Source: a bacterium (lineage in GTDB: Bacteria; Eisenbacteria; RBG-16-71-46; CAIMUX01). From it: a DNA stretch of 64,000 nt. Below are positions 42,396-51,439 of this stretch, piece after piece. The notes under the pieces are model-generated. The model had not been told where the DNA came from and ran no database searches. It saw only the letters and a list, made by a program, of their open reading frames with translations. Where the stretch lies: positions 62,001 through 126,000 of the forward strand of contig JAUIHP010000005.1 of NCBI GenBank assembly GCA_030431975.1. The letters are read 5' to 3'. Position 1 is the first letter of the stretch. Each line of letters opens with the position of its first letter. A program made the translations under genes and the position numbers.

Positions 42396-43616
42396 TTAGG
42401 AGAGAAAGTTGGTCCGAAACCACTCTCGCACCGGCCGGGAGACCCGTCCCAGGACTCCGGTCGATGCTCTTCCCCCTTCCGACGGGGCGAATTGGAGCAG
42501 ACCAATGGCAACGGAGAGCCGGGGATCGAAGGCCAGGTCACTGACCCCGGACACCCCTTCCGAAGAACCCAGTCGACTGGGCATTCCAAAGACCCGCTCA
42601 GCCAAACGATCGATGTCGGGCAGTCGGGAGCCGCCTCCTGTGAGGACGACACCTCCGCCCAGCGACTCCACATCGACGACCCGTTCAACTTCCGTGCGCG
42701 CCAGCTCGAGAATCTCCTCGGCCCGCGCTTCGATGATGTCGACGAGTTGCCTGAGCGGCGTTTCCTGACTCTCCCTGCCACCGACACCCATGACCTCGAC
42801 GACGTCGACACCACCCATACCTTCTGCGAGAGCGCGCCCGGAAGCAACCTTCAGTCGCTCCGCATGCTCCAGCGGAGTGCGCAGTCCCACGGAAATGTCA
42901 TGGCTGATGGCCCGTCCGCCGTAAGCCGTGGCCGCGGTGTGGCGAACGCTTCCACCTTCGAAGACGGCAATGTCCGTAGTTCCGCCGCCGATGTCGAGGA
43001 GAACCACGCCGAGCCCCTTCTCGTCCGCTCCCAGAACCGCTTCGGCAGCGGCCAGGGGCTGAAGGATGAGGCTGTCGACGCGAACTCTCGCCCGTTCGAT
43101 CGCGCGCAACAAGTTCTGCATCGCCGTCGTCTGCACCGTGACCATGTGGACCTCGGCCTCCAGCCGAACACCGGTCATGCCAATCGGGTCCTGAATCTCT
43201 CGTTGGTCATCGACGGTGAACGCGCGCGGTAGAACGTGCAGCAACTCACGGTCACCGGGAATGGCCACCGCCCGCGCCGCCTCGAGAACGCGGTCGACAT
43301 CTTCGGGTCCGACGACCTTGTCCTTCCGGGAAACGCCGATGACGCCCGTCGAGTTGAGAGAGCGCACGTGGTCGCCACTGATTCCGGCCACCACTCCCTT
43401 GGACGACACCCCGGCCATCCGTTCCGCCTGCTTCATGGATGCGGAGACAGCATGGGCCGCGGCGTCCAGGCCCACGATCAGGCCTCGGTCCACGCCTTCG
43501 CACGGTTCTTCACCGACACCGAGGACAGTGAGTCCGCCCCCGTCATGGAGCTCCGCGATCACGGAAAACACCTTGGTCGTTCCGACGTCGAGTCCGGTCG
43601 TGATGCGTCCGCTCAT
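42396..43616 (-). CDS. ftsA: cell division protein FtsA
   Basis: 406 residues. Actin-fold ATP-binding motifs: GLDVGTTKVFSVIAE, LLDIGGGTTDIAVFEGG and VLTGGGSRLPDIDRLA. SHDISVGLRTPLEHAERLK is the usual FtsA region. The C-terminal amphipathic helix (PVREWFRTNFLS) is the membrane-targeting sequence. FtsA anchors FtsZ filaments to the inner membrane. The ATG at 43616 overlaps the ftsQ stop as ATGA. The 160-base spacer to ftsZ lacks a gene. Confidence 0.96.
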   Translation of the reverse strand: MSGRITTGLDVGTTKVFSVIAELHDGGGLTVLGVGEEPCEGVDRGLIVGLDAAAHAVSASMKQAERMAGVSSKGVVAGISGDHVRSLNSTGVIGVSRKDKVVGPEDVDRVLEAARAVAIPGDRELLHVLPRAFTVDDQREIQDPIGMTGVRLEAEVHMVTVQTTAMQNLLRAIERARVRVDSLILQPLAAAEAVLGADEKGLGVVLLDIGGGTTDIAVFEGGSVRHTAATAYGGRAISHDISVGLRTPLEHAERLKVASGRALAEGMGGVDVVEVMGVGGRESQETPLRQLVDIIEARAEEILELARTEVERVVDVESLGGGVVLTGGGSRLPDIDRLAERVFGMPSRLGSSEGVSGVSDLAFDPRLSVAIGLLQFAPSEGGRASTGVLGRVSRPVREWFRTNFLS

Positions 43617-44617
43617 GACAGACCTCCCTCCGTGATGAGCTTCAGGGAATCTCCGAGGTCAGGGTCTTCCGTCACCTTCCGTAGTTCGTACCACTCTTCT
43701 TCGGGGAGACGAACGACGATGCGATCCCGAAAGCGCATGTCGAGAACGGCGTCGGTTCCGACGTTGCGCCGGGCCAGGTCGTCCAAGACCCACGGGACCT
43801 GCGCCCAAAGGTGATCGTTGAGGTAGGGATCCCAAAGGACGACTCGCTGCGAGTCGCGAAAGAAGAGACGGAAACGGTGCGCCTCTTCGAACTCGATCTG
43901 GGAAACCGTGGCCCAGAATTCCGGCTGCTCGCTGCGAACCTTCATGAGCTGATCGAACCAGTCCGGAGAGGTATCCATCACGATCTGCTGCCCGGACTCT
44001 TCGTCCGCAGCGACCGGGCCGGTCAGAAGCGGTAGATCCGCAGGGTCCTTTCCCGCCAGCGGCATCAAGAGCATCCCGTCCGCGGCCACGACCAAACTCT
44101 CGTCGCCGACGCGTCGCAGCACCGGCATTCGTTCCTGGACGACCAGGGAAAGACCCAGACGCGGCGTCAATTGCCAGTCGAGCGACGCGACGCGGGCATC
44201 GACATGCGGACCGAACTCCCGGACGCAAGCCAAGGCGCCCCACCACGAGATGCCGGGCGTGAGACCCATCTGATTCAGGAGCTCGCTACCATCGACGACG
44301 CGATTGTTCTCGACTTCGAAAGTATGGACCGCCCAAAGTGGACGACCGGTCGCCAGCCCGTGAACGCCTACCGCGGCCAACACCACGAGAAGGACAAGCG
44401 GAAGAACCCAGTGTTTCTTCGATTCCCGATTGCGTTCGCGCGTTCCCCGCTCGACGGAGAAGGGTTTTACACTCGGCTTCGGAGAGGCCGGTAGCGTTTT
44501 TCCCGTCGGTCGCTGTCCCAGTTGCAACGATTCGAATCGGGCGCGAATCTGGGGATCCACTTTCGGCAGATCACGACGACGACCCGAGTTCGATCGAAGG
44601 GGAAAGCGCTCAGACAT
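43613..44617 (-). CDS. ftsQ: cell division protein FtsQ
   Basis: 334 residues from the ATG at 44617 with GGAGG upstream, overlapping the murC end by 8 bases. A basic cytoplasmic segment of about 65 residues precedes a single membrane helix (about 68-85; HWVLPLVLLVVLAAVGV). A POTRA domain (TFEVENNRVVDGSELL, to QERMPVLRRVG) and the FtsQ beta domain follow. FtsQ is the periplasmic scaffold of the divisome. The sequence is divergent, but topology, length and gene order make it secure. Confidence 0.88.
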   Translation of the reverse strand: MSERFPLRSNSGRRRDLPKVDPQIRARFESLQLGQRPTGKTLPASPKPSVKPFSVERGTRERNRESKKHWVLPLVLLVVLAAVGVHGLATGRPLWAVHTFEVENNRVVDGSELLNQMGLTPGISWWGALACVREFGPHVDARVASLDWQLTPRLGLSLVVQERMPVLRRVGDESLVVAADGMLLMPLAGKDPADLPLLTGPVAADEESGQQIVMDTSPDWFDQLMKVRSEQPEFWATVSQIEFEEAHRFRLFFRDSQRVVLWDPYLNDHLWAQVPWVLDDLARRNVGTDAVLDMRFRDRIVVRLPEEEWYELRKVTEDPDLGDSLKLITEGGLS

Positions 44618-46049
44618 CACGCGCCTCCACGACCGAGGGCGAACGGGCTTCGGAACGGTTCGCTTCAGCCCGGGACTGCTCGTAGCGGGCCAGGATCGGT
44701 TCACCCCAACGGCTGACCGAGCCGGCGCCTAAGGTGACGAAGACGTCGCCCGGTTGCAGCTCGCGAGAGAGTTTGGCGACCGCTTCCGTCTCGTCGGCGA
44801 CCCGCAGCACTTCCGTCTCCCGCAAGGTGCGCAAAGGGTCGACGATCAAGTCCGTACTCACTCCCGAGATCGGGCTTTCCCCGCCCGGGTAGATATCGGA
44901 CAGAGCCAGAACGTCGACCTTGGCCAGGACCTCCGCGAACTCCCGCGCCAATCCCTGCGTTCGGCTGTAGCGGTGAGGCTGAAAGAGCACGACGAGACGA
45001 CGGTCCGAGTACACGGAGCGAACCGCCGAGAGTACGGCAGCGATCTCTGTTGGATGGTGACCGTAGTCGTCGATCGGAACGACGCCACTGCGTTCGGGAT
45101 GAATCTCGAATCGACGCCCGACACCCTCAAAGCCCCGAAGCGACTGCAAACACAGCGCCGGATCCAAATCGAGTTCCAGTCCGACCGCGATCGCGGCCAG
45201 AGCGTTGAGGACGTTGTGTCTTCCCGGAAGGCTGACGCTGGTCTCACCCAGGCGTTCCCCGTCCCGATAGACGGTAAAGACCTGCTCGAGGCCCTCGATG
45301 TGAACGTTGTCCGCGTACAATCGGTTGCTTTCACTGAAACCGTAGGTGAGCACCCGCTTCCGCATCTTGGGCAGAATCGATCGAACGTTGGGATCATCGC
45401 CGCAGACGATGGCCAGTCCGTAGAACGGGACCCGGCGCATGAACTTGGCGAAGGCGCGGCAAACCGAGTCGAGACCGCGATAGCGATCGAGGTGTTCGCG
45501 GTCGATGTTCGTAATCACGGCAATGCGTGGCGACAGGTCGAGGAAGGACCCGTCACTTTCGTCGGCTTCCGCGACGAGAAAGTCACTCTTGCCGAGGACG
45601 GCGTTGCCGCCCAGCTTCTTCAAACGCCCACCCACGACGACGGTCGGATCCATTCCCGCACGGTCCATGAGGTGACCGACCAACGATGTCGTCGTCGTCT
45701 TGCCGTGAGAACCGGCGACGGCGATTCCCGTCTTCAGCCGCATGATCTCGGCCAACATCTCCCCTCGCTTGAGAAGAGCAATTCCCTGGGAGCGGGCGCG
45801 CCGACGCTCCGGATTGGACGGACGAATGGCCGAGGAGATGACGACGAGGTCGGCTCCGTCGACGTTCGAGGCCTCGTGACCCGCGAAAACACGGGCGCCC
45901 AAGGATTCCAGACGCTCGGTGACGTCGTTGCGTGAAAGATCGCTACCCGTGACCCGGTAGCCCATGCTGAGCGCAACTTCGGCCAGTCCGCTCATCCCCG
46001 TTCCGCCGATTCCGACGAAGTGGATCTGCTCGACCCGCGCCGGGCTCAT
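44610..46049 (-). CDS. murC: UDP-N-acetylmuramate--L-alanine ligase
   Basis: 479 residues. N-terminal nucleotide-binding motif HFVGIGGTGMSGLAEV, ATP-binding AGSHGKTTTTSLVGHL, central EADESDGSFL and NIDREHLD, and the C-terminal DDYGHHPTEIAAVL are all MurC signatures. It adds L-Ala to UDP-MurNAc in the cytoplasm. ATG at 46049 overlaps the murG stop by 4 bases. murB and ddl, which often follow murC, are absent here. Confidence 0.96.
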   Translation of the reverse strand: MSPARVEQIHFVGIGGTGMSGLAEVALSMGYRVTGSDLSRNDVTERLESLGARVFAGHEASNVDGADLVVISSAIRPSNPERRRARSQGIALLKRGEMLAEIMRLKTGIAVAGSHGKTTTTSLVGHLMDRAGMDPTVVVGGRLKKLGGNAVLGKSDFLVAEADESDGSFLDLSPRIAVITNIDREHLDRYRGLDSVCRAFAKFMRRVPFYGLAIVCGDDPNVRSILPKMRKRVLTYGFSESNRLYADNVHIEGLEQVFTVYRDGERLGETSVSLPGRHNVLNALAAIAVGLELDLDPALCLQSLRGFEGVGRRFEIHPERSGVVPIDDYGHHPTEIAAVLSAVRSVYSDRRLVVLFQPHRYSRTQGLAREFAEVLAKVDVLALSDIYPGGESPISGVSTDLIVDPLRTLRETEVLRVADETEAVAKLSRELQPGDVFVTLGAGSVSRWGEPILARYEQSRAEANRSEARSPSVVEARDV

Positions 46050-47560
46050 GCGTCCTCCTTGCCGGTGGAGACGGCAGTTCCGCCTCCACGACGACGCCGA
46101 CGACGCGCAGTGTTCGGAGCTTCGCTGGTCTCGCCACTCATGCGACGACCACCGCCACCGCCTTGGGATCCACTGTCTCCGGATCGTTCACCGCCGCGGC
46201 GACGTCGATTGTCGTCGGACCGGCCCGATCGACCGGATCCGCCACGGCCACCGCGTCCGCCGCCGGAGCGATCCCGACCTCCCTGTCCACCGCTTTGTCC
46301 GCCTTGTCCGCCTCCCGAACGGCGACCCCGCTGGCCGTCACCGCCCGAACCGCGGCCGGACCCGCCGGCTCTGGATGTACGGTTGCCCCCCTGTCCGCCA
46401 CGTCGCTGCGGACCGGAGCGACGATCGGATCCCGAGTCACTGTCCGCGTTGTCGTCGTCCGTACCGACTCCGCTGCCGAACTGCATGATTGCCGCAGCAA
46501 TGGTTTCCGTTGCGTCGGGACGGGCCACGCTGCGAGCGTTCATGGCCATCTTCCGCAACTCCGTCGGGTCTTCGAGCATTTGCGTGATCTGTTCGAAGAG
46601 ACCCTTTCCCCCGAGGAAGCGATCCTCGAGTAGAACCGCAGCCCCCGCCTCGCGCATCTGCTCGGCGTTTTGCATTTCGTAGTCGTTGGTCGCTTTGGGA
46701 TTCGGAATGAGGATGGACGGCAGTCCGGTGGCCGTCAGTTCAGCGATGGTCATGGCGCCCGCCCGGCTGACGACCAAGTCCGCCACTTCGTAAGCGTCGC
46801 CCATATTCGGGATGAACCGGCGAACCCAACTCTTGACCTTTTGTTCGCGGCAGCGTTCGACCATCCACTCGTGATCGCGTTGCCCCGATTGGATGAGGAA
46901 CTGCACATCCTCGCGCTCTTCGAAGTAGCCCAATACGTCGACGATCGCTTCGTTGATCGAGTGCGCACCTTGACTTCCACCGAGAACGAGAACCGTCTTG
47001 CGCTCTTCATCGAGCCGGAACTGGCGCAGCGCCCGGGTACGGCTTCCGCTGAGAACCTGGGAGCGAAGCGGATTCCCGGAGAGTCGCAGATGACCTCTCT
47101 TCGGAAAGAATGGCCGTGCACTGGAGAACCCGAGAAAGACCCGGTCGGCAAAGCGAGAGGCGAACCGATTGGTCCGGCCGGGAACGCTGTTGCGCTCGTG
47201 CAGGACGATCGGAACTTTCGAAAGTCGCGCCGCGGCCACGACGGGAATGCTCGGGTAACCGCCGGATGAAAAGACGACGTCCGGCTGAAACTCGCTCAGG
47301 ATCTTCCGCGCGTCGGTCGTCGCCCGCACCGAAGCCCAAAGGGATCGCAGCGTTTTGTGGTTGGGCTTTTCCGGATAGGCGATCGTTTCCAATCCCTTGA
47401 AAGCGAAGCCGGCCTCGGGAACTTCGCGGGACTCGATTCCGTCCGAGGATCCGATGAAAAGAATGTTCTCCGCCCCAAGTTGGCCTTGAACGGCTTCCGC
47501 CACGGCCAATGCGGGATAGAGATGACCGCCGGTTCCCCCGGCAGTGAAGACTGCTTTCAC
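46046..47560 (-). CDS. murG: MurG glycosyltransferase with an RGG-rich C-terminal tail
   Basis: 504 residues from a GTG at 47560 overlapping the ftsW stop as GTGA. Residues 1-365 are a standard MurG: TAGGTGGHLYPALAVAE, SSGGYPSIPVVAAA, VLVLGGSQGAHSINEA and the UDP-GlcNAc site SRAGAMTIAELTATGLPSILIP. It makes lipid II from lipid I at the membrane. The usual end is near residue 360. About 135 residues rich in Gly, Arg, Ser and Gln follow, with many RGG and GGQGG units, ending RRRRRRGGG. Such RGG tails are typical of RNA-binding proteins and unexpected on MurG. The frame continues smoothly with the overlap to murC, so it is not an annotation error. Confidence 0.95.
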   Translation of the reverse strand: MKAVFTAGGTGGHLYPALAVAEAVQGQLGAENILFIGSSDGIESREVPEAGFAFKGLETIAYPEKPNHKTLRSLWASVRATTDARKILSEFQPDVVFSSGGYPSIPVVAAARLSKVPIVLHERNSVPGRTNRFASRFADRVFLGFSSARPFFPKRGHLRLSGNPLRSQVLSGSRTRALRQFRLDEERKTVLVLGGSQGAHSINEAIVDVLGYFEEREDVQFLIQSGQRDHEWMVERCREQKVKSWVRRFIPNMGDAYEVADLVVSRAGAMTIAELTATGLPSILIPNPKATNDYEMQNAEQMREAGAAVLLEDRFLGGKGLFEQITQMLEDPTELRKMAMNARSVARPDATETIAAAIMQFGSGVGTDDDNADSDSGSDRRSGPQRRGGQGGNRTSRAGGSGRGSGGDGQRGRRSGGGQGGQSGGQGGRDRSGGGRGGRGGSGRSGRSDDNRRRRGGERSGDSGSQGGGGGRRMSGETSEAPNTARRRRRRGGGTAVSTGKEDA

Positions 47561-48708
47561 GACACCCTCGATGGACTCCTCGTGAACGTCGGAGCTCTTC
47601 GCAGGGTCACGGACTGGGGCCGAACCGAGCGGGACACCGCCAAAAGCAATCCCATCGCCGCAAGATTGACCATGAGCGAGCTACCACCATGACTGATGAA
47701 CGGTAGCGGGACTCCGGTCACCGGCCCCATGCCCAGAACCACGAACGCATGCAGAAAAACGTTCATGGCCAAAGACAGGGTGATACCGGCGGCGAGGAGG
47801 CGCGAGTACGGATCCGCGGCCAGGCGCGCGATCCGTAGACCTCGATAGATGACGATGCCGAAGAGCACATAGAGCACGAGGATTCCGATGAATCCTAGTT
47901 CCTCCCCCACGACTCCCAAGATGAAGTCCGTGTGGGGGAATGGTAGATAGAAGTACTTCTGCAATCCTTCTCCCAGTCCCTTGCCGGTCCATCCACCGGA
48001 CCCGACGGCAATCAGGGACTGTTCGACCTGATATGGAAGGTCTCCCGAGCCTTGACCCTCCAGAAACAATTTCACACGGCGCAGCTGGTACGGCTGCAGC
48101 AGAAACGCCCCCAAAGCCAGTGGGGCTGCGGCGACTGCCAGACGCCAGATGGGTTGTCCGGCCAGAAACAAGAGGCCGAACCCCAGCAGGACGATGAGTA
48201 GCGCCGAAGACAAGTTCGGTTGGATCAGCACGAGTCCCGCCGTCCCGAAGACGGCGAGAAGGGGCCATCCCAGTCCCCGCCAACCACTCGAAGCCCAATC
48301 ATCCCTGCGGGCCACGAACGAGGCGATGAATACAATCAGCGCGAGCCGGGCAATCTCCGCGGGTTGGGCGGAAATCGGTCCCAACTTGAGAAAGCGCCGC
48401 GTCCCGCGTCCCCCCGTCGTGAATCCCTCCGGGAAGATCAGCAGGATCAAAGCCAAGATCGACAGACCCAGAATCCAAAGGGCCGGCCGACCCCGAAACC
48501 GAAAATGCGAGACGCGGGACAACATCGCCATGGCCACGAATCCGAGGATCAGCTTCGGAAGCAGCGACTGGACGTAAGCCGTTTGCGAACTCGCTTCTAC
48601 GGTCGCGAGAATAGCACTGGAAGAATAGACCATGAGGACCCCGAGGAGACAGAGGAAGATGACGGCTCCCAGGAGCACATTGTCCATGCTCTTGGCTTGA
48701 GTTCTCAT
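47557..48708 (-). CDS. ftsW: lipid II polymerase/division protein FtsW
   Basis: 383 residues with about 10 membrane helices. SEDS-family motifs: GGRGTRRFLKLGPISAQPAEIARLAL near the middle, FPHTDFILGVVGEELGFIG and, near the C-terminus, TGVPLPFISHGGSSL. FtsW polymerises glycan strands with FtsI at the septum. ATG at 48708 overlaps the murD stop as ATGA and its own stop overlaps murG. Confidence 0.96.
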   Translation of the reverse strand: MRTQAKSMDNVLLGAVIFLCLLGVLMVYSSSAILATVEASSQTAYVQSLLPKLILGFVAMAMLSRVSHFRFRGRPALWILGLSILALILLIFPEGFTTGGRGTRRFLKLGPISAQPAEIARLALIVFIASFVARRDDWASSGWRGLGWPLLAVFGTAGLVLIQPNLSSALLIVLLGFGLLFLAGQPIWRLAVAAAPLALGAFLLQPYQLRRVKLFLEGQGSGDLPYQVEQSLIAVGSGGWTGKGLGEGLQKYFYLPFPHTDFILGVVGEELGFIGILVLYVLFGIVIYRGLRIARLAADPYSRLLAAGITLSLAMNVFLHAFVVLGMGPVTGVPLPFISHGGSSLMVNLAAMGLLLAVSRSVRPQSVTLRRAPTFTRSPSRVS

Positions 48709-50165
48709 GCGGAAACCTCTCTCCGGACCCGGACCAGGTCACGAAACCGGTCCCCCCGATCCTCGAAATCCTGAAACATGTCAAAACTGGCGCAGCCGGG
48801 GCTGAGCAGAACGGTCGCGCCGCGCCCGGCCGGGCCGGTCGGGCTGGTTGGGCTGGATGGGTTGGTCGGGTTGGCCACGGCGGCCTCGCCATCGGCCGCC
48901 ACAGAGAGAGCGGCATCCAGGGCATCAGCCATCGTCCCGTGGTGGCTCGTTCGGGGATGGGACCAGGCCGCGTCGATCTCCGAGGCGGCCTCTCCGATGA
49001 GATAAACCGCCTGGACGCGGCGCGCTATCTGCTCCCGCAACTCCGAAAAATCCTGATCCTTGCCCACCCCGCCGGCAATGAGGTGAATCGAGCCCGGGAG
49101 AGCTTCGAGTGCAACGGCGACCGAACCGAGGTTGGTCGCCTTGGAATCGTTGATGCAGCGCACTCCCCGAACCTCTCCGACGTTCTCAAGCCGATGTGGG
49201 AGCCCGGGAAACGACCCCAGAGACCGACAAATCGAGTCGGTGCCGGTTCCGAAGGCACTCGCGGCCGCCGCCGCCGCCATTCCGTTTTCGACGTTGTGGG
49301 ATCCGGGAAGAGCCAGGCGATCGACGAACTCGAGCGGCGACTCCTCCCCGTTCAAACGAAGCCAGACCCGTCCTTCACGGACGAAACATCCGTCCTCGCC
49401 CCGGTCCAGAAGACGCGTCCGAAGCACCCGCGACGGAGCCGAGTTCGCGAACTCATCCAACTCGTCACCCCCACCCAGGACAACCGTGTCAGTTGGCGTC
49501 TGCCGCGCAAAGATCGCGGCCTTGGCCGACTTGTATTCGCGAAAGGTACCGTGTCGATCCAGGTGGTCCGGCGTGACGTTGAGAACGGTGGCCACGTCGG
49601 GTCGAAATGTCCGCGTGTCCTCCAGTTGGAAGCTGGAGACTTCGGCGACAAAGGTGGCCTCGGGCCGATCCACGACGACTTCGGCGAAAGGACGGCCGAT
49701 GTTGCCGACGACTTCGACGTCCGAACCGTCTTCCTGCAGCATGTGTCCCAGCCAGGCGGTCGTCGTTGATTTTCCGTTCGTACCCGTAATGGCCAGGACC
49801 GGGCCGCGAGCCGCAAGCGCTGCCAGTTCGAACTCACCGATGACCGGAATCTCCCGGCGCATGGCTTCCTGCACGAAATCGATTCTTCGGTCCACGCCCG
49901 GAGACTTCACGAGCAGGTCACAACCATCCAGGGATGAAGTCGGGTGCGGACCCACAACGACATTCGCACCCGCTTCACGGCACGCATCGAGACGTTCCAG
50001 AAGAACGGGAGCCGTCGGTTCGCTGAGCCCAAGCAGGACCGTTTCGCACCCTCGCTGCAGAAGCAGTCGCGCGGCAGCCAAGCCGGAACGAGCCAAGCCG
50101 AGAACCACGACACGAGGTCGCGGCTTCGCTTTCAGGCCAAGTTCCTGCATGGGCCAACCCGTCAC
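48705..50165 (-). CDS. murD: UDP-N-acetylmuramoyl-L-alanine--D-glutamate ligase
   Basis: 486 residues from a GTG at 50165 (an ATG five codons later has no ribosome site). Motifs: VVLGLARSGLAAARLL, LAITGTNGKSTTTAWLGHM, EVSSFQLED, LNVTPDHLDRHG and INDSKATNLGSV; the end is LLSPGCASFDMFQDFEDRGD. It adds D-Glu to UDP-MurNAc-Ala. A low-complexity insertion (NPTNPSSPTSPTGPAG) precedes the last strand. It follows mraY after a spacer dominated by a hexanucleotide repeat. Confidence 0.96.
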   Translation of the reverse strand: MTGWPMQELGLKAKPRPRVVVLGLARSGLAAARLLLQRGCETVLLGLSEPTAPVLLERLDACREAGANVVVGPHPTSSLDGCDLLVKSPGVDRRIDFVQEAMRREIPVIGEFELAALAARGPVLAITGTNGKSTTTAWLGHMLQEDGSDVEVVGNIGRPFAEVVVDRPEATFVAEVSSFQLEDTRTFRPDVATVLNVTPDHLDRHGTFREYKSAKAAIFARQTPTDTVVLGGGDELDEFANSAPSRVLRTRLLDRGEDGCFVREGRVWLRLNGEESPLEFVDRLALPGSHNVENGMAAAAAASAFGTGTDSICRSLGSFPGLPHRLENVGEVRGVRCINDSKATNLGSVAVALEALPGSIHLIAGGVGKDQDFSELREQIARRVQAVYLIGEAASEIDAAWSHPRTSHHGTMADALDAALSVAADGEAAVANPTNPSSPTSPTGPAGRGATVLLSPGCASFDMFQDFEDRGDRFRDLVRVRREVSA

Positions 50166-50201
50166 GAGACTCTCTTTCCTTCCGATTCCGGTCCCGAATC
50201 C

Positions 50202-50267
50202 GTTCCGGTTCCGGTTCCGGTTCCGGTTCCGGTTCCGGTTCCGGTTCCGGTTCCGGTTCCGGTTCCG
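50202..50267. repeat. hexanucleotide microsatellite between mraY and murD
   Basis: Eleven perfect copies of GTTCCG lie in the 172-base spacer upstream of murD, ending about 36 bases before its start. Neighbouring sequence holds more decayed copies. Copy-number change would alter the spacing but not any coding frame. Confidence 0.92.
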
Positions 50268-50337
50268 ACTCAGACTCGGATCAGATTCAGATTCACGTTC
50301 GTACTCCCGGATCGAAGTACGACGACCTTCAACTTCA

Positions 50338-51426
50338 CTACTGAAGTTTGATCGTGCTCAGAGTGACCAGGGCGAGAAGGATCCCGAGGATCCAAAACCG
50401 AACCACGACCTGATTTTCGTGCCACCCCGACAACTCGAAATGATGGTGGATCGGCGCCATCTTGAAGATGCGTTTCCCTCGCGTCCGGAACGAGATGACC
50501 TGGATCATGACCGAAAGAGTCGTCATGACAAAGATACCGCCGACGAGGACCAGCAGCAGCTCGCGCTTGACGAGAATCGCAAGTACACCCAGCGAGCCAC
50601 CCAGGGCCAGGGAGCCTGTGTCCCCCATGAACACTTCTGCAGGGTGACAGTTGAACCAGAGAAAGCCGAGCGCGGCTCCCACCAACGCACCTGCGAAGAT
50701 CGAGATCTCACCCGTTTCTTCCAGGAACGGCATGTTGAGGTACTCGGCAAAGTTGACGTTCCCCGAAAGGTAGGCCAGCGCGCCGAACGCGGCCGCCGGT
50801 GGCACGACCAATCCGATGGCGAGCCCGTCGAGCCCGTCACTCAGGTTGACCGCATTCGAGGCCCCGGTAATGACGAGGATGACGAAGGGAACGTAGAAGA
50901 TTCCGAAGTCGAGCAGCTTCTCTTTGAGGAAGGGCACGCTCGTCGATGTCGCCGGCACATCCCCGAAGGGTTGGAACCAAAGGATTCCAAAGCCGACACC
51001 AGCGCCGACCAGAACCTGAAAGAGCAGCTTGTAGCGTCCTTGCAGACCCGTCTTGACCTTCTTGACGACACGCAGATAGTCATCGAGAAAACCCGTCAGT
51101 CCCAGCCCAACCGTCGTGAAAACGAGCAACCAGATCGATGTGTTCGTCAGGTTGGCCCAGAGCAATGTGGGCACGACGACCGAAACCAGGATGAGAATCC
51201 CTCCCATCGTCGGCGTTCCCGCTTTGATCTGATGGGAAGACGGGCCCTCTTCGCGAATTTTCTGGCCAACCTTGAGCTGCCGCAAACGACCGATGATGTA
51301 GGGCCCCATCAAGAAGGAAATGAGAAGCGCCGTGATCGTGGCGTAGGCCGTTCGAAACGTGATGTATCGAAAGACATTGAAGACCGAGAAGTCTTCGTGC
51401 AGCGGAAAGAGAAGGTGATAGAGCAT
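50338..51426 (-). CDS. mraY: phospho-N-acetylmuramoyl-pentapeptide transferase MraY
   Basis: 362 residues with about 10 membrane helices. Motifs: GTPTMGGILIL, GFLDDYLRVVKK, NAVNLSDGLDGLAIG, FMGDTGSLALGG and APIHHHFELSGWHE. It attaches MurNAc-pentapeptide to undecaprenyl phosphate to make lipid I. ATG at 51426, 13 bases after murF. Confidence 0.97.
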   Translation of the reverse strand: MLYHLLFPLHEDFSVFNVFRYITFRTAYATITALLISFLMGPYIIGRLRQLKVGQKIREEGPSSHQIKAGTPTMGGILILVSVVVPTLLWANLTNTSIWLLVFTTVGLGLTGFLDDYLRVVKKVKTGLQGRYKLLFQVLVGAGVGFGILWFQPFGDVPATSTSVPFLKEKLLDFGIFYVPFVILVITGASNAVNLSDGLDGLAIGLVVPPAAAFGALAYLSGNVNFAEYLNMPFLEETGEISIFAGALVGAALGFLWFNCHPAEVFMGDTGSLALGGSLGVLAILVKRELLLVLVGGIFVMTTLSVMIQVISFRTRGKRIFKMAPIHHHFELSGWHENQVVVRFWILGILLALVTLSTIKLQ

Positions 51427-51439
51427 GGCTGGGCTTCTT

